Below are positions 8,930 through 19,500 of a DNA stretch of 64,000 bases, in pieces. How positions within the stretch are numbered: the stretch's first letter is position 1; every line of letters begins with the position of its first letter. The position numbers and the translations under genes are program-made. The stretch is from JAWXCB01 sp034440455 (GTDB lineage Bacteria; Bacteroidota; Bacteroidia; Chitinophagales; CAIOSU01): NCBI GenBank assembly GCA_034440455.1, contig JAWXCB010000104.1, forward strand, positions 1 to 64,000, written 5' to 3'. The notes under the pieces were generated by a model. That model had not been told where the DNA came from. It made no database searches and saw only the letters and a list, made by a program, of their open reading frames with translations.

Positions 8930-9771
8930 TGAGTTCGAAAAAGATTATTAAAAAGAGCGCGAAGAAAAGCGTGAAGAAAGCAGTAAAAAAAAGCAGCCCA
9001 AAAAAAGCTGCTGCTAAAAAATCTGTTGTAAAGAAAAGCGTAAAGAAACCCGCGCCAAGCGTAAAAAAGACCTCATCGGCTTCAAAGAATATCGCGGTGG
9101 TTTCAAAGAAAATCGTTCAAGCTCCTGCAAGGCTGATTGAAGATTTGCCGATTAAGCATATTGCCATTGCGGGAAATATCGGATCGGGAAAAACAACGCT
9201 CACTGAAAAGCTGGCGCAGAATTTCAAATGGGAAGCGCAGTATGAAGACGTGGAAGGCAATCCTTACCTCAATGATTTCTACGAAGACATGCCCCGCTGG
9301 TCATTCAACCTGCAGGTTTACTTTTTGAACAACCGTTTCAAGCAAATCATCAATATTCAACGGGGCAGCAGAGCGGTGATTCAGGACAGAACCATTTATG
9401 AGGATGCGCACATCTTCGCGCCCAACCTGCATTCAATGGGACTGATGTCAACAAGGGATTTTGAAAATTATCTCAGCTTGTTCAAGACTATCAACTCGCT
9501 GATAAAACCACCGGATTTATTAGTGTATTTAAAAGCTTCAATTCCAACTCTTGTAAATCAAATTCAGAAACGCGGACGTGAATATGAAGAAAACCTTCGC
9601 TTAGATTATATCCGTAGGTTGAACGACAATTACGAAGAGTGGTCAAGCAGATACAGAGAAGGCAGAATACTTATCATTGATGTTGACACCTGCAATTTCG
9701 CAGAAGATAAAGCACAACTTGGTGAGGTAATCAATAAAGTGCGGGCTGAGTTATTCGGATTGTTCAAGTAG
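8929..9771 (+). CDS. Deoxynucleoside kinase with lysine-rich N-terminal tail
   Basis: 280 residues. The C-terminal 205 residues are a dNK-family kinase that phosphorylates deoxynucleosides for salvage. The P-loop GNIGSGKTT is at 82-90, followed by EDVEGNPYLNDFYED, the substrate-site WSFNLQVYFLNNRFKQ, and the DRTIYEDAHIF motif with the catalytic DR pair. Residues 4-61 form a basic tail of K-K-S/A/V repeats (KKSAKKSVKKAVKK and similar), rich in Lys, Ala, Ser and Val like histone H1 tails. The tail is in frame and no other Met lies before the P-loop, so it should be translated. The start overlaps the trpS stop by one base. Such tails usually suggest nucleic-acid binding; that is inference here. 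Confidence 0.85.
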   Translation: MSSKKIIKKSAKKSVKKAVKKSSPKKAAAKKSVVKKSVKKPAPSVKKTSSASKNIAVVSKKIVQAPARLIEDLPIKHIAIAGNIGSGKTTLTEKLAQNFKWEAQYEDVEGNPYLNDFYEDMPRWSFNLQVYFLNNRFKQIINIQRGSRAVIQDRTIYEDAHIFAPNLHSMGLMSTRDFENYLSLFKTINSLIKPPDLLVYLKASIPTLVNQIQKRGREYEENLRLDYIRRLNDNYEEWSSRYREGRILIIDVDTCNFAEDKAQLGEVINKVRAELFGLFK

Positions 9772-9781
9772 ATTTTTAAAA

Positions 9782-11341
9782 ATGTCAAAATGGATTTCGC
9801 TCAAATCCAGAGCAGCCATCGGCATCTTCTTCCTGCTTTGCATCGTTGTTGCTTTTCCTTTCATTCGTTATTATTTCGGAAATTTTTATGTCGGCTCTTG
9901 GCAGGAATATAAAATCTGGTATCCTCGCCTCTTCTTTATCATCTTTCCTTTAATAAAAATTTTACCTTTCGCAGTTCTTGGAATTTTACTTTTTCTGCTT
10001 TGTGATGTGTTGCTGGGCTTTTTCAAGATTATCCGTGAAATACCATACCAGCTATTGCACATTTCTGTTTTTATCAAAAAAGTAATCCTAAAATACGCGG
10101 CAAGCGTACTCCTGCTTGCAGTAACTCTTGCCATTCTGTTGTCCATCAGCGAATATGCATTGCGCAAACAGGGCTTGAAGCCGGGATATCGGCTGTATTC
10201 CATTTACTTTAAGCCTGTTGACTCGCTTTACAGCATCGAAGGATTTTACGCAGACAGCAACGGCATTTTTTGCGTTTCACAATCTGCTCGGGAATATATT
10301 GCCAACGAACTTAAAACAAAAAATTCCCCGCTTGAATTGACTCCATATAAAGAGAACCAATCACCGGAAATCTATTCTCTTTCCGAAGATTTTCTCGAAC
10401 TGCGTGACACTTGTTTCAGCAATGAATTCAAATCATTTATTGAAAAAATTGATTCCGAAGAAGATACTTCTGAACATGATTTTTATGCAGCAGTAAAACA
10501 ATATCTCATTAATCCTATCAATTCAAACGGGTTCAAGAGCATTGAATTCAAAAAATATGACAGTAAAAGAAAAAGCATCCTGCTGTTAGGTGATTCTTTC
10601 ACCTGGGGGCATTCCACTTCAAACAAAACCAACTGTTTTGCAGACCTCCTGCTGGCAAAAGGATACATCGTATATAACACGGGAATCAGCGGCACTGACC
10701 CGGGGCAATATTTGCTGTTAGCAAAATTTTTAATTCCGCAACTGCGTCCCGATTATGTGCTTGTAAATTTTTTTATGGGCAACGATATCCAGTATTTCGA
10801 CCGGGACCCGCAGCCTTTCACGCCTGTTTTTTATAGCACCAATGCAGGAAATTTAGTTTCTTGTCCAGAAGGCGTTTATCTGAATAGCGCAGAAGAAGCG
10901 TATGATTATACGCTTACCGTTTTCACCATACCTGTGCAACACAATCGCTTCAACAGGTTTTGTGCAAAGACCGTATTAGGCACATTGCTTTGGCGCGCGT
11001 TGGATAAACTCGGTATTGCGGACGCTACGCTCCCGCGTTTTATGGAATATACAAAGAAGGCGAAATCAGCCGAAACAACTTATCCTTTTTCCGACACCAA
11101 ACTCAGACAAATACAAGAGGTTGCGCAAGCGCATAAAGTAAACTTTCTATTACTTGCAATACCTGCGCTGGAAGGAAATAAGTTTGTTTATCCCGAAAAC
11201 CACGCAGGTCTTTTTGAGGAACTACAATATTTTGTGCCTCCTGTTAAAAAAGAATTTTACAACGCCCTTGATGGTCACTTTAATGACAAGGGCAGCAAGG
11301 AATATGCTGATTTCATTGATAGCTTGCTTAACGCTGAGTAA
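9782..11341 (+). CDS. Membrane-anchored SGNH/GDSL hydrolase-like protein
   Basis: 519 residues. Three membrane segments lie near the N-terminus (about 11-31, 52-77 and 105-126), followed by a large soluble domain. That domain shows the SGNH blocks: GDSFTWGHS with nucleophile Ser272, a GND block with Asn334 (MGNDIQYF), and DGHFNDKGS with Asp497 and His499 near the C-terminus. The fold usually performs acyl-ester hydrolysis or transfer, for example deacetylation or acetylation of cell-envelope glycans. It follows the kinase gene by 10 bp and may share its transcript. The substrate is unknown. The SGNH assignment is good because all three blocks are in order and spacing. Confidence 0.75.
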   Translation: MSKWISLKSRAAIGIFFLLCIVVAFPFIRYYFGNFYVGSWQEYKIWYPRLFFIIFPLIKILPFAVLGILLFLLCDVLLGFFKIIREIPYQLLHISVFIKKVILKYAASVLLLAVTLAILLSISEYALRKQGLKPGYRLYSIYFKPVDSLYSIEGFYADSNGIFCVSQSAREYIANELKTKNSPLELTPYKENQSPEIYSLSEDFLELRDTCFSNEFKSFIEKIDSEEDTSEHDFYAAVKQYLINPINSNGFKSIEFKKYDSKRKSILLLGDSFTWGHSTSNKTNCFADLLLAKGYIVYNTGISGTDPGQYLLLAKFLIPQLRPDYVLVNFFMGNDIQYFDRDPQPFTPVFYSTNAGNLVSCPEGVYLNSAEEAYDYTLTVFTIPVQHNRFNRFCAKTVLGTLLWRALDKLGIADATLPRFMEYTKKAKSAETTYPFSDTKLRQIQEVAQAHKVNFLLLAIPALEGNKFVYPENHAGLFEELQYFVPPVKKEFYNALDGHFNDKGSKEYADFIDSLLNAE

Positions 11342-11411
11342 GCAACCTGGGTCTGACTATTTTTAATGAATCACACGCACCTTCATCCCATTCGCAATTC
11401 ACTTTCTATAA

Positions 11412-13361
11412 CTATTGCAGCTGAACACGCTTTAGCATTGGTTCCGGTGGAGTGCTCATCGCAAGCGGAACATTCTCAACTGTTACAAGACTGGTGTCCA
11501 ATCCGAAGGCTTTTTGTTCGCTGAGCGAAACTTCTTTTATTACCGAAAAAATTTCCAGCACAAGTCTTTCATGCCATTTCAAAGAATAATCTACGTGGTT
11601 AATGATTCGGTCAATCACCACAAAGCGGAAGTCTCCTAAGATTTTATGACGACTGAGCGAAGGATAACGGCTCGTGATATCCACTTCCCCGTTTTGCACC
11701 ATATCATCAATCACTTCTTTGAACAGAATATTGATGCGCGGGTTCATGCGAAATCCCAATTTAAAATCAATGCGGAAAGCGTGGTTGGGGATTAATGTTT
11801 CCACAGTGTATTCCATCGTATGCGGGTTGTCCTGCACATCAACATGGATAAACCAATAAAGGTCAGCTCGTTTGGGCTGCTTGTTGAGTATAGAGTAAAT
11901 GATTTTACGCTCAATCTGATTGGAAAAATTAGCGCTTGTGAGATACGCAAGATTCGTGGAATATTTCGGCACTTTCTCATCTTCGCTTAAATCTTTAATC
12001 ACGGGCAGAAATGAATCGATATCCACAAATTCCGTGAAGCGATTTTTAATTTTGCGCGCGTTGAAAAACGCATACATCACCAATATCAAACAAGAACTGA
12101 TAAGCACGGTAAACCAGCCTCCATGCAAAAATTTGCTGAGATTCGCGATGAGAAAACTGCCTTCAATAATTAAATAAGTAATTAACAAGAGTATTATCCA
12201 AATTTCGGAAACGCGCTTCAGCCTGAAATAATAAGAAAGAAGGATGCTGTTCATTAGCATGGTGGTGGCGATGGAGAGTCCGTAAGCAGCTTCCATATCA
12301 GATGACTCCTTGAAAATCAACACAACGATTATGCAGCCAATCATCAAAATCCAGTTGAGGCTTGGCACGTACATCTGCCCGCGCGCAAGCGTTGGATATT
12401 CAATTCTGATTTTTGGCCAGAAATTCAGGCGCATCGCTTCCGTAATAATTGTGTATGAGCCTGTAATCATCGCCTGACTTGCAATAATTGTTGCCGCAGT
12501 GGCAATGATGATTCCTGCAATTAAAAACCATTGCGGCATCACCATGAAAAAAGGGTTGCGGTCGCCTAATATCTCACCTTTATGTGAAAGCAGCCACGCC
12601 CCCTGTCCGAAATAATTCAGCAACAGGCATATTTTCACAAATGTCCAGGCAACGCGGATATTTTTTTTACCGCAATGCCCCAAATCAGAATACATCGCTT
12701 CTGCGCCTGTTGTGCAAAGAAACACCGCGCTTAAAATCCAGAAACCTTGCGGCTCATTGACAAGCAGCCTAAACCCATAAACCGGAGAGATAGCTCTTAG
12801 AATGTCAGGATGCGCGATGATTTGCGGCAGTCCAAGAGCGGCAAGCATCGTGAACCAAATCAGCATAATCGGTCCAAAACCCTTCCCGATATTTTGGGTG
12901 CCGAACTGCTGCATAATAAACAGCCCCGCAATGATTGCAATGACAATCGGCACAGTGGGAATATCCGGATTAAAAAAACGAAAACCCTCAATAGCCGATG
13001 AAACAGAAATGGCTGGAGTAATAATGCCATCGGCAAGCATCGTGCTGCCGCCAATCACAGCTACCAGATAAACCCGTTTTTTACGCAATGCGCGAATCAG
13101 GGCGTAGAGCGAGAAAATGCCGCCTTCCCCTTTGTTATCTGCCCGAAGCAACAGAATAACATATTTTATTGTGGTTTGGATAGTGAGCGTCCAGAAGATT
13201 AAAGAAATGCCGCCCAGCACACTTACTTCTGTAATAGCGTTTTTCGCTCCGATAATCGCCTTGAGCACATAAAGCGGGGAGGTTCCAATATCTCCGAAAA
13301 CTATTCCGAGTGTAATTAATAAACCGCTAACGGTTATTATAGAAAGATTCTTTTGCTGCAA
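11412..13361 (-). CDS. kup: Kup-type potassium transporter
   Basis: A 649-residue KUP/HAK/KT proton-coupled K+ uptake protein of the inner membrane. The N-terminus has the family signature GIVFGDIGTSPLYVLKA, followed by the conserved NKGEGGIFSLYALIR loop and ADGIITPAISVSSAIEG. About twelve hydrophobic segments occupy residues 10-440 and a soluble cytosolic domain occupies the last 200 residues. Length is normal for the family. The gene converges on the SGNH gene, with a 70-bp gap between stops, and is divergent from tRNA-Gly. A TAGTTTTG box 24 bp upstream of the start is a likely -7 element. Confidence 0.95.
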   Translation of the reverse strand: MQQKNLSIITVSGLLITLGIVFGDIGTSPLYVLKAIIGAKNAITEVSVLGGISLIFWTLTIQTTIKYVILLLRADNKGEGGIFSLYALIRALRKKRVYLVAVIGGSTMLADGIITPAISVSSAIEGFRFFNPDIPTVPIVIAIIAGLFIMQQFGTQNIGKGFGPIMLIWFTMLAALGLPQIIAHPDILRAISPVYGFRLLVNEPQGFWILSAVFLCTTGAEAMYSDLGHCGKKNIRVAWTFVKICLLLNYFGQGAWLLSHKGEILGDRNPFFMVMPQWFLIAGIIIATAATIIASQAMITGSYTIITEAMRLNFWPKIRIEYPTLARGQMYVPSLNWILMIGCIIVVLIFKESSDMEAAYGLSIATTMLMNSILLSYYFRLKRVSEIWIILLLITYLIIEGSFLIANLSKFLHGGWFTVLISSCLILVMYAFFNARKIKNRFTEFVDIDSFLPVIKDLSEDEKVPKYSTNLAYLTSANFSNQIERKIIYSILNKQPKRADLYWFIHVDVQDNPHTMEYTVETLIPNHAFRIDFKLGFRMNPRINILFKEVIDDMVQNGEVDITSRYPSLSRHKILGDFRFVVIDRIINHVDYSLKWHERLVLEIFSVIKEVSLSEQKAFGLDTSLVTVENVPLAMSTPPEPMLKRVQLQ

Positions 13362-13384
13362 GGAAAGGTGGCTTACAAGGAGGG

Positions 13385-13392
13385 CAAAACTA
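13385..13392 (-). promoter_or_regulatory. Bacteroidota -7 box for kup
   Basis: On the minus strand the bases read TAGTTTTG, an exact match to TAnnTTTG, 24 nt upstream of the kup ATG. A TTG that could be part of a -33 element is present further upstream but at 24-nt spacing, longer than the usual 19 or so. Confidence 0.55.
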
Positions 13393-13454
13393 ACAAGATG
13401 CGTGATAATTCATGCGCAACGTGAAAAAAAATTTAAAAAGTGGAAACCACATTT

Positions 13455-13462
13455 TATATTTG
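13455..13462 (+). promoter_or_regulatory. Bacteroidota -7 box for tRNA-Gly
   Basis: TATATTTG is an exact match to the TAnnTTTG -7 consensus and ends 12 bases before the first base of tRNA-Gly. A T-rich ATTTA lies about 19 bases upstream, where a weak -33 element would fall. Confidence 0.6.
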
Positions 13463-13474
13463 CAACCTCTAAAA

Positions 13475-13547
<73 letters not shown>

Positions 13548-13553
13548 CAACAG

Positions 13554-13583
13554 AAAAAAGTGAGGCAATTGCCTCACTTTTTT
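13554..13583. terminator. Bidirectional intrinsic terminator
   Basis: A perfect 15-bp palindrome centred on GGCAATTGCC, with A6 on one side and T7 on the other. It lies directly after tRNA-Gly and 4 bp before the stop of the giant surface-protein gene on the other strand, so it can end both transcripts. Confidence 0.85.
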
Positions 13584-13586
13584 TAT

Positions 13587-16500
13587 TTAACGGATTAACG
13601 TCACATTTCCCTGAATCATCGCCTGCATTCCATTGTGGCAGCCTACTTTTAAGATATAGACATAAACGCCAGGAATCACATCGCTTACAGGTATGCTTTC
13701 TTCCTTCTTTAAAAAATTGTTGCTGTAAAACCCATTCCATCCGCTTGGGTGTGTTCCATCCCACCCTTGCGTGATGTCGTTGGAAGAATAGACCTCCCTG
13801 CCCCATCGGTCAAATATTTTGAAATACTCAAGTTTCACCTCATGCACAGAGCGAATAAAAAACTTATCATTTGTCTCATCGCCATTGGGAGTAAATCCGG
13901 TAGGGATGAAAATGTCGTCCTTGCAGCCGCCTGTTACGCGGAATAATACGGTATCATTTGCTGCGCAACCATTTTCATCAACCACATTTACAACAAAGCT
14001 TCTTGAAAGTTCTGCTTGCCATGTTGTTGTTTCGCAGGTTCCACATTCCAAAAGTTCAGGCGAAGACCAGTTGTAAGAATCAATCTCATCACGAGATTCC
14101 GCATGAAGTCTTACATTTTCTCCGAGATAGACATATCGGTCTTCTCCTGCATCCACTGCGGGCAATTCATTTACTTCAATCTCAAATTGCACGGTATCTG
14201 CCGCGCATGTCTCGCTGGTGATTATTGCAGTTACCACCATGCTTTGATTCGGAGTGATGAACTGTGGATTCAAATTCTGCTGACTGAAATAATTTGTCGG
14301 AAGCCATCTAATATCATATCCATTTGCGCTTGCTTGCTCAACTTCTACTTCAATCATTGCACTCTCCCCTCGGCACACTGCATCATCTCCTTGTAGAGAA
14401 GCAACAACTTCTTCAATTACATTTACATGAACAGTATCCCACCGCGCGCATCCATATTCATTTACAACGGAAACAAGGTACACAGTAGAATTATCGGGAG
14501 TAGAGGTTGGACTGAGCAGGCTTGCATCATTCAGGAATTTTGCAGGACTCCAACTGTAGCTGTTTACCAAAGAAGTATCCGTTTCTAATATTACTGTTTC
14601 TCCCTTGCAAATCGTGATGTCATTAATACTCTGAACAAAAGGATTTCTTCGTACTGCGAGCGCAACGCTATCCTGATAAAGACATCCGTTAGTATCAGTT
14701 CCTCTCACATTGTAGGTAGTGCTTGAATTGGGAGAGGCGAGAGGATTATTGCATGTAGAACAACTCAATCCTGTTGCCGGATACCAGGAATAAGAAACTG
14801 CGCCTTGCGCATTCAAAGAAAAACTTTCGACCAAACAAACATCTCCCGAAGAAGAAACCTCGAATTGAATTTTAGGATAAATTTCTACCCTTACTGAATC
14901 TGTCGCATCACAACCAAACTGATTCGTTACCCGCACATGATAAACAGTAGTATGTACAGGGCTTGCAATGATGTTGGGTGAAATTGTGTCGCTCAGTCCA
15001 TCAGAGGGCGACCATAAATACGCTGTTCCTCCTGAAACTGATAAAAATGCGAGCGCATTTGGGCAGATTGCTGTGTCTTGCGAAATTTGAACAACGGACA
15101 AGGGATTAACAGTAATAAGTACATCCGCAAAACTCACGCAGCCGTTTTGAGCAGTCGCTGTCACCGTATATTGCATCGTAGCAGAGGAGAACGCAATTGG
15201 TGATGCTCTATCTGAATCATTTAAAAAACTTTGTGGAAACCATGTATAGGAACTTGCGCCTGAAACATGCAACTGTGCGCTATCTCCAAAACAAATTGAG
15301 GTGTCGTTGGAAATAATTATTTCGGGATTAGGTATCACCGTAATAGAAGCGGTGTCAATAATTTCGCAACCGTTTGCATTTGTAGCTGCGAGGATTATTT
15401 CGAAAATGCCGCTATCAACAAAAGAGTAAACCAGATTTTGATTCACCGACAAAAATCCATCGCCAAAATTCCACAGCCAGGTAAGCGGATAATCATCAGA
15501 ATTAAAAGTGCCTGTGAAAATCAACGACTCGCCTTCACACGCGACAGAATCTGAAATATTAATTACAGCATCAACAAAACCAACATTCACTTTAATCGTG
15601 TCATGCCCAACACATCCGTTGATGTCTGTAACGCTCACTAAGTAATCAATATCATCCTGCGGATAAGCGATTGGATTCGGGCAATTGTTACAAGACAATG
15701 CTGTTGAATTCAACCACTGATAATTTATTCCTCCTGAAAGATTAAATTGAATCGTGTCGCCTTTGCATAAAAATCTGTCTTGCGCACCATTGATAATTGG
15801 AAAAACGAGCAACTGCGTACTGATAATACTGTCACAGCCAGTGAAAGCAGAAAGGGTATCAAAGTAAATTCCTGTTGATGTATACACTGAATTTCCAACA
15901 ATCATACTATCTCCTACGCAAAACGAAGTATCAAGAATTGTAAACGGAATCGGATGCACCGTGAGCTGCGTTGTAATAACGCTGTCGCAGCCGCTCACCG
16001 CAAGAAGCGTGTCTGAATAAATTCCTGTTGAAGTGTATATTGAGTTCCCTGTTTGAACTTGTTCGTCAGCGCAAATAGTGACCGTCACCACACTATACTT
16101 TCTGGGGATTATTGTCAGATGTGTTTCAACAATGCTATCACAACCGAGAACAGTTGTAAGCGTGTCAAAATAAACTCCTGAAGTATTGTAGGAAGAATTT
16201 CCGATAACCGCATTTTCGCCTTCGCATAAAGTAAGATTGAGAACATTGTAATTAAAAGTCAGCACCGCCAATGAAAGCGTAATAATACTATCACAACCAA
16301 ACTGGTCAGTTAGAAAAGTGATGTAATAACCTTCCTGATGATAAGCAAGCGCACCAATATAAAACGTATCTCCAAAACATAGCGCCAAATCAAAGTCAGT
16401 GATTACCGGAACATGCACCGTCAATGTTAAGCTGACTATACTATCGCAGCCGTTGGATGCAATGAGTGTATCAATATAGTTACCGCTTGCATCGTAATTT

Positions 16501-19500
16501 GAATTTCCCACGACAACAATCTCGCCCTGACAAATTGAAGAATCAATTACGATATTGAAAACGGGCTGGATTTGCAAATTTGTTACAACGACACTATCAC
16601 AACCTTCGCCCGACTGTAACGAATCAACATAATTTCCTGATGAAGTATAAATTGAATTGCCTACAACAAACGCATCGCCCTGACAAATTGAAATATCAAG
16701 AGTAATGATGAACACAGGATGCACAAGAAGATGTGTGGTGATGATGCTGTCACAGCCTACCCATGAAGTAAGCGTGTCAGAATATGTGCCTGTTGAATCA
16801 TAAACAGAATTGCCGACTGCAACTGATTCTCCTTCGCAAATAGCATAACTCAGCGTAGTGTAAACCCAATCATGCCGCAACAAGGATGTAGTGATAATAC
16901 TGTCGCAGCCGTTGGACTTTACAAGTGTGTCAATATAGTTTCCTGTATTATAATAAACTGAGCTTCCAACTATCAGGCTATCACCCTCACAGATTTCTTG
17001 GTTCAGCACTTCAACCGATATGGGAAGAACACCTAAATTCAATGTAACAATGCTATCGCAACCGCTTGCTGCAATTAACGTGTCCATGTAAGTGCCGCTG
17101 GTATTGTAAGTTGAACTTCCTACTGCAAAACTTTCGTCAACGCAGATTGAAGTATTAATAGTCGTGTAAAGTGGGTCAAGCACCGTTAGGTTAGTTGTGA
17201 TAATACTGTCGCAGCCATTCGCCCCTATGAGCGCATCATAATAAGTACCTGTCACTGAATAAACAGAACTGCCTGTTGTAAATGTCTGTCCAAGACACAA
17301 CACCGGATTCAGCGTGGTAACCACCGGATAGCGAACCTGTAATGTTGTAATCACAATACTATCACAACCATTCGGACCTAATAAAAGATCTGTGTAAGTG
17401 CCCGAATTATAATAAACTGAATTACCCACTTCCACACTGTCACCCTGACAAATCACCGGATATAATCGCACTATTGCGATAGGGAGAATGGCAAGATGTA
17501 ATGTCACAATGCTATCGCAGCCATCGGAAGCCGTTAAGCTGTTTGTATAACTTCCCGCGTTGAAATAAATACTTGTCCCAACCAACACAAACTCACCGGG
17601 GCAAAATGAACTGTCAATTACAACAGACTTCAGCGGCTTCACCGTCAGGATTGTTTGCACGATACTGTCACATCTGCTTGCGGCAACGAGCGTATCAACA
17701 TAAGCACCGCTTGCCGTATATGTTGAACTTCCAACCAAAAAACTTTCGCCAAAGCAAATCGAAGGATTCAGCACAGTGAACTTAGGATTGACAACAGTGA
17801 GGTTTGTTGTGATGACGCTGTCGCAGCCAATTGAACTGACAAGCGTGTCGCGATAAATTCCTGTCGCAGAATAATGCGAGCCTGCTACAGTAATTGTATC
17901 TCCCAAACAAATCGAAGAAGTAATGCCGTGATAAACACGGTTGCGCACCGAGACGAATGTGATGATAATACTGTCACAACCGTTTGTCTTTACGAGTGTA
18001 TCGGAATAATTTCCTGCATAATAATAAACTGAATTTCCGACCAACACGCTGTCTCCTTCGCATATATCTGCATTGAACGTGTCAACCGACACGGGCAACA
18101 CGGTGAGGTTTAATGTCACGATGCTGTCACATCCATTAGCTGCGATTAATGTGTCAGCATAATTTCCGCTGCTGCTATATGTTGATGTTCCCACCGTTAT
18201 AACTTCTCCCGAACAGATTGTGTTATTAATTGTAGTGCTTGCCACAGGCAATATCACTAATTGTGTATGCACAACACTGTCGCAAATGCCGGGAAGCCCA
18301 ATGGTATCAAAATAAGTTCCGGGCAGATTGTAAATTGAATTTCCGACCACATAATTTTCTCCGGCACAGATTGTAGTAAGGATGGAAAAAAATAAGGAAT
18401 CAGCTATTGTAAGGTGCGTGGTAACAACGCTGTCGCAGCCTTCTGATGAAATAAGTGTATCAACATAGTCGCCAGTAGAATAATAGGTTGTACTTCCCAC
18501 CGTGAATGTTCCTCCAAGACAAAGCGCAGGATATACAGTAATAAATTCCTGCTGATGCACAACAACATTTATTCTCAAAATGCTGTCGCAGCCATTTGAA
18601 CCAACAAGCGTATCGTAATAAGCGCCCGTGTTGTTATATGCTGAACCATTCACCACTGCGCTATCGCCCTGACACATTTCAACCGTTATTGTTTCCGTCA
18701 ATATCGGAAGCACAGTAAGACTTAAACTCACGATGCTGTCGCAACCGTTTGCTGCTATTAATGTATCGCTGAAAATTCCGCTGCTTGCATAAACCGAACT
18801 TCCCACACTCATCGTTTGTCCCTGACAGATTTGAACATTCAGCGACTCAAATGATAACTGAAGCACAGAGAGATTCACCGTCACGATACTATCGCATCCG
18901 CTCGCAGTAGTCAATGTATCAATATAACTTCCGGCAACAGTATAATTTGATGTTCCAACATTATAGCTATCTCCAGCGCAGATGGAAGCACTCACCGTAA
19001 CATATTTCGGATTGATTACCGTAAGGTTTGTCGTTATTATACTGTCGCAACCATTCGTTCTCACAACAGTGTCTCTGAAAATTCCTGTTGAATTATAGAT
19101 TGAACTGCCCACCGCAAATATTTCTCCCAAACAAATAATCCGATTCAGTGTCACTGTAATCGGATTGCGCACGATAACTGTTGTTATTACAACACTGTCA
19201 CAACCGTTTAATGCGGTGAGGATGTCGCTGTAAAAACCCGCGTTGACATAAACGGAACTTCCCACCACCACGCTATTACCATTGCAAATCGTTGCGCTCC
19301 ATGCTGTCATTTTAGTTGGCAGCACTATTAGATTCAACGTCACGATACTATCACAGCCGTTCGATCTCGTCAACGTGTCCACATAACTTCCGGTGGCAGA
19401 ATAAACCGATGTTCCAACAACTACGAATCCACCCGGGCAAATCGAATGATTCAATACAACATGCGCTTCGGGTTTCACAGTAAGGTTTGTCGTAACGATG

